Of a DNA stretch of 64,000 nucleotides, positions 63,975 through 64,000 are shown piece by piece; positions within the stretch are counted from its first letter, which is position 1, and every line of letters begins with the position of its first letter. A program made the translations under genes and the position numbers. A model generated the notes under the pieces. It had not been told where the DNA came from. It saw only the letters and a list, made by a program, of their open reading frames with translations, and did not search any database. Where the stretch lies: NCBI GenBank assembly GCA_027487435.1, contig JAIYDP010000224.1:28057-92056 (forward strand). Reading direction: 5' to 3'. Source of the stretch: Verrucomicrobiaceae bacterium (GTDB lineage: Bacteria > Verrucomicrobiota > Verrucomicrobiia > Verrucomicrobiales > Akkermansiaceae).

Positions 63975-64000
63975 TCCTTGCTATTCCCCTCAGCCCGAGG

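Overview
The window looks like a chromosomal segment of a Verrucomicrobiota bacterium, probably Verrucomicrobiales. I infer this from the combination of PEP-CTERM proteins with Arg-rich tails, a PVC-type cytochrome c/beta-propeller protein, a DUF5069 protein, SPINDLY-type O-GlcNAc transferases, an LptD-like outer-membrane protein and many weak Shine-Dalgarno sites. No species can be named from the sequence alone.

Layout. 1-2.0 kb: pyrF (cut by the left edge), a zinc amidase, a Cys-cluster protein and initiator tRNA-Met with a terminator. 2.1-2.7 kb: a decayed antitoxin/PIN-toxin pair. 2.9-14.6 kb: an exported-protein and surface-modification region. It holds five PEP-CTERM proteins, two large paralogous fusions (alkaline-phosphatase-fold domain, TPR, sulfotransferase), a nucleotidyltransferase, a GNAT-like protein and a 270-aa protein of unknown function. 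The start of that last gene is preceded by a tandem array of six 42-bp units. 15.4-19.5 kb: a type III restriction-modification pair whose Mod recognition region differs in composition from its flanks. 21.7-25.3 kb: a bufferin-type copper RiPP operon (precursor, DoxX, sigma, anti-sigma, BufB, BufC) with a perfect 15-bp hairpin after the precursor gene. 25.4-28.3 kb: PadR regulator plus a HAAS-TM-VIT-VWA-PEP-CTERM protein. 28.5-32.4 kb: amidohydrolase, ABC-F, EVE and TauE proteins. 32.5-36.8 kb: opgG, an unknown gene and opgH (periplasmic glucan synthesis). 37.1-40.5 kb: a second tandem array (twelve 21-bp units) in front of a helical protein gene, an inverted-repeat element, a PIN nuclease with a 258-aa partner, and remnants of two defence-type genes. 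40.6-64 kb: mostly housekeeping and envelope genes (EEP phosphatase, metallophosphoesterase, sialate esterase, HAD phosphatase, M16 protease, tRNA-Leu, BlaI-type repressor, cyclophilin, rlmN, gamma carbonic anhydrase, lptD, sugar kinase, PVC cytochrome, two tandem OGTs). Between the HAD phosphatase and M16 genes lies a third array with a 42-bp period.

Most interesting points. (1) The three arrays have periods of 42, 21 and 42 bp, all whole multiples of the DNA helical turn. Two carry a palindrome in each unit, and two sit directly upstream of genes for unrecognised helical proteins. (2) Two phosphatase-TPR-sulfotransferase fusions alternate with PEP-CTERM genes, with a possible remnant of a third copy. 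(3) The bufferin precursor has five cysteines, within two groups spaced exactly six residues apart, and an intercistronic hairpin. (4) The type III Mod gene shows a likely swapped recognition domain.

All product names rest on motif reading without database searches. Domain positions are approximate.
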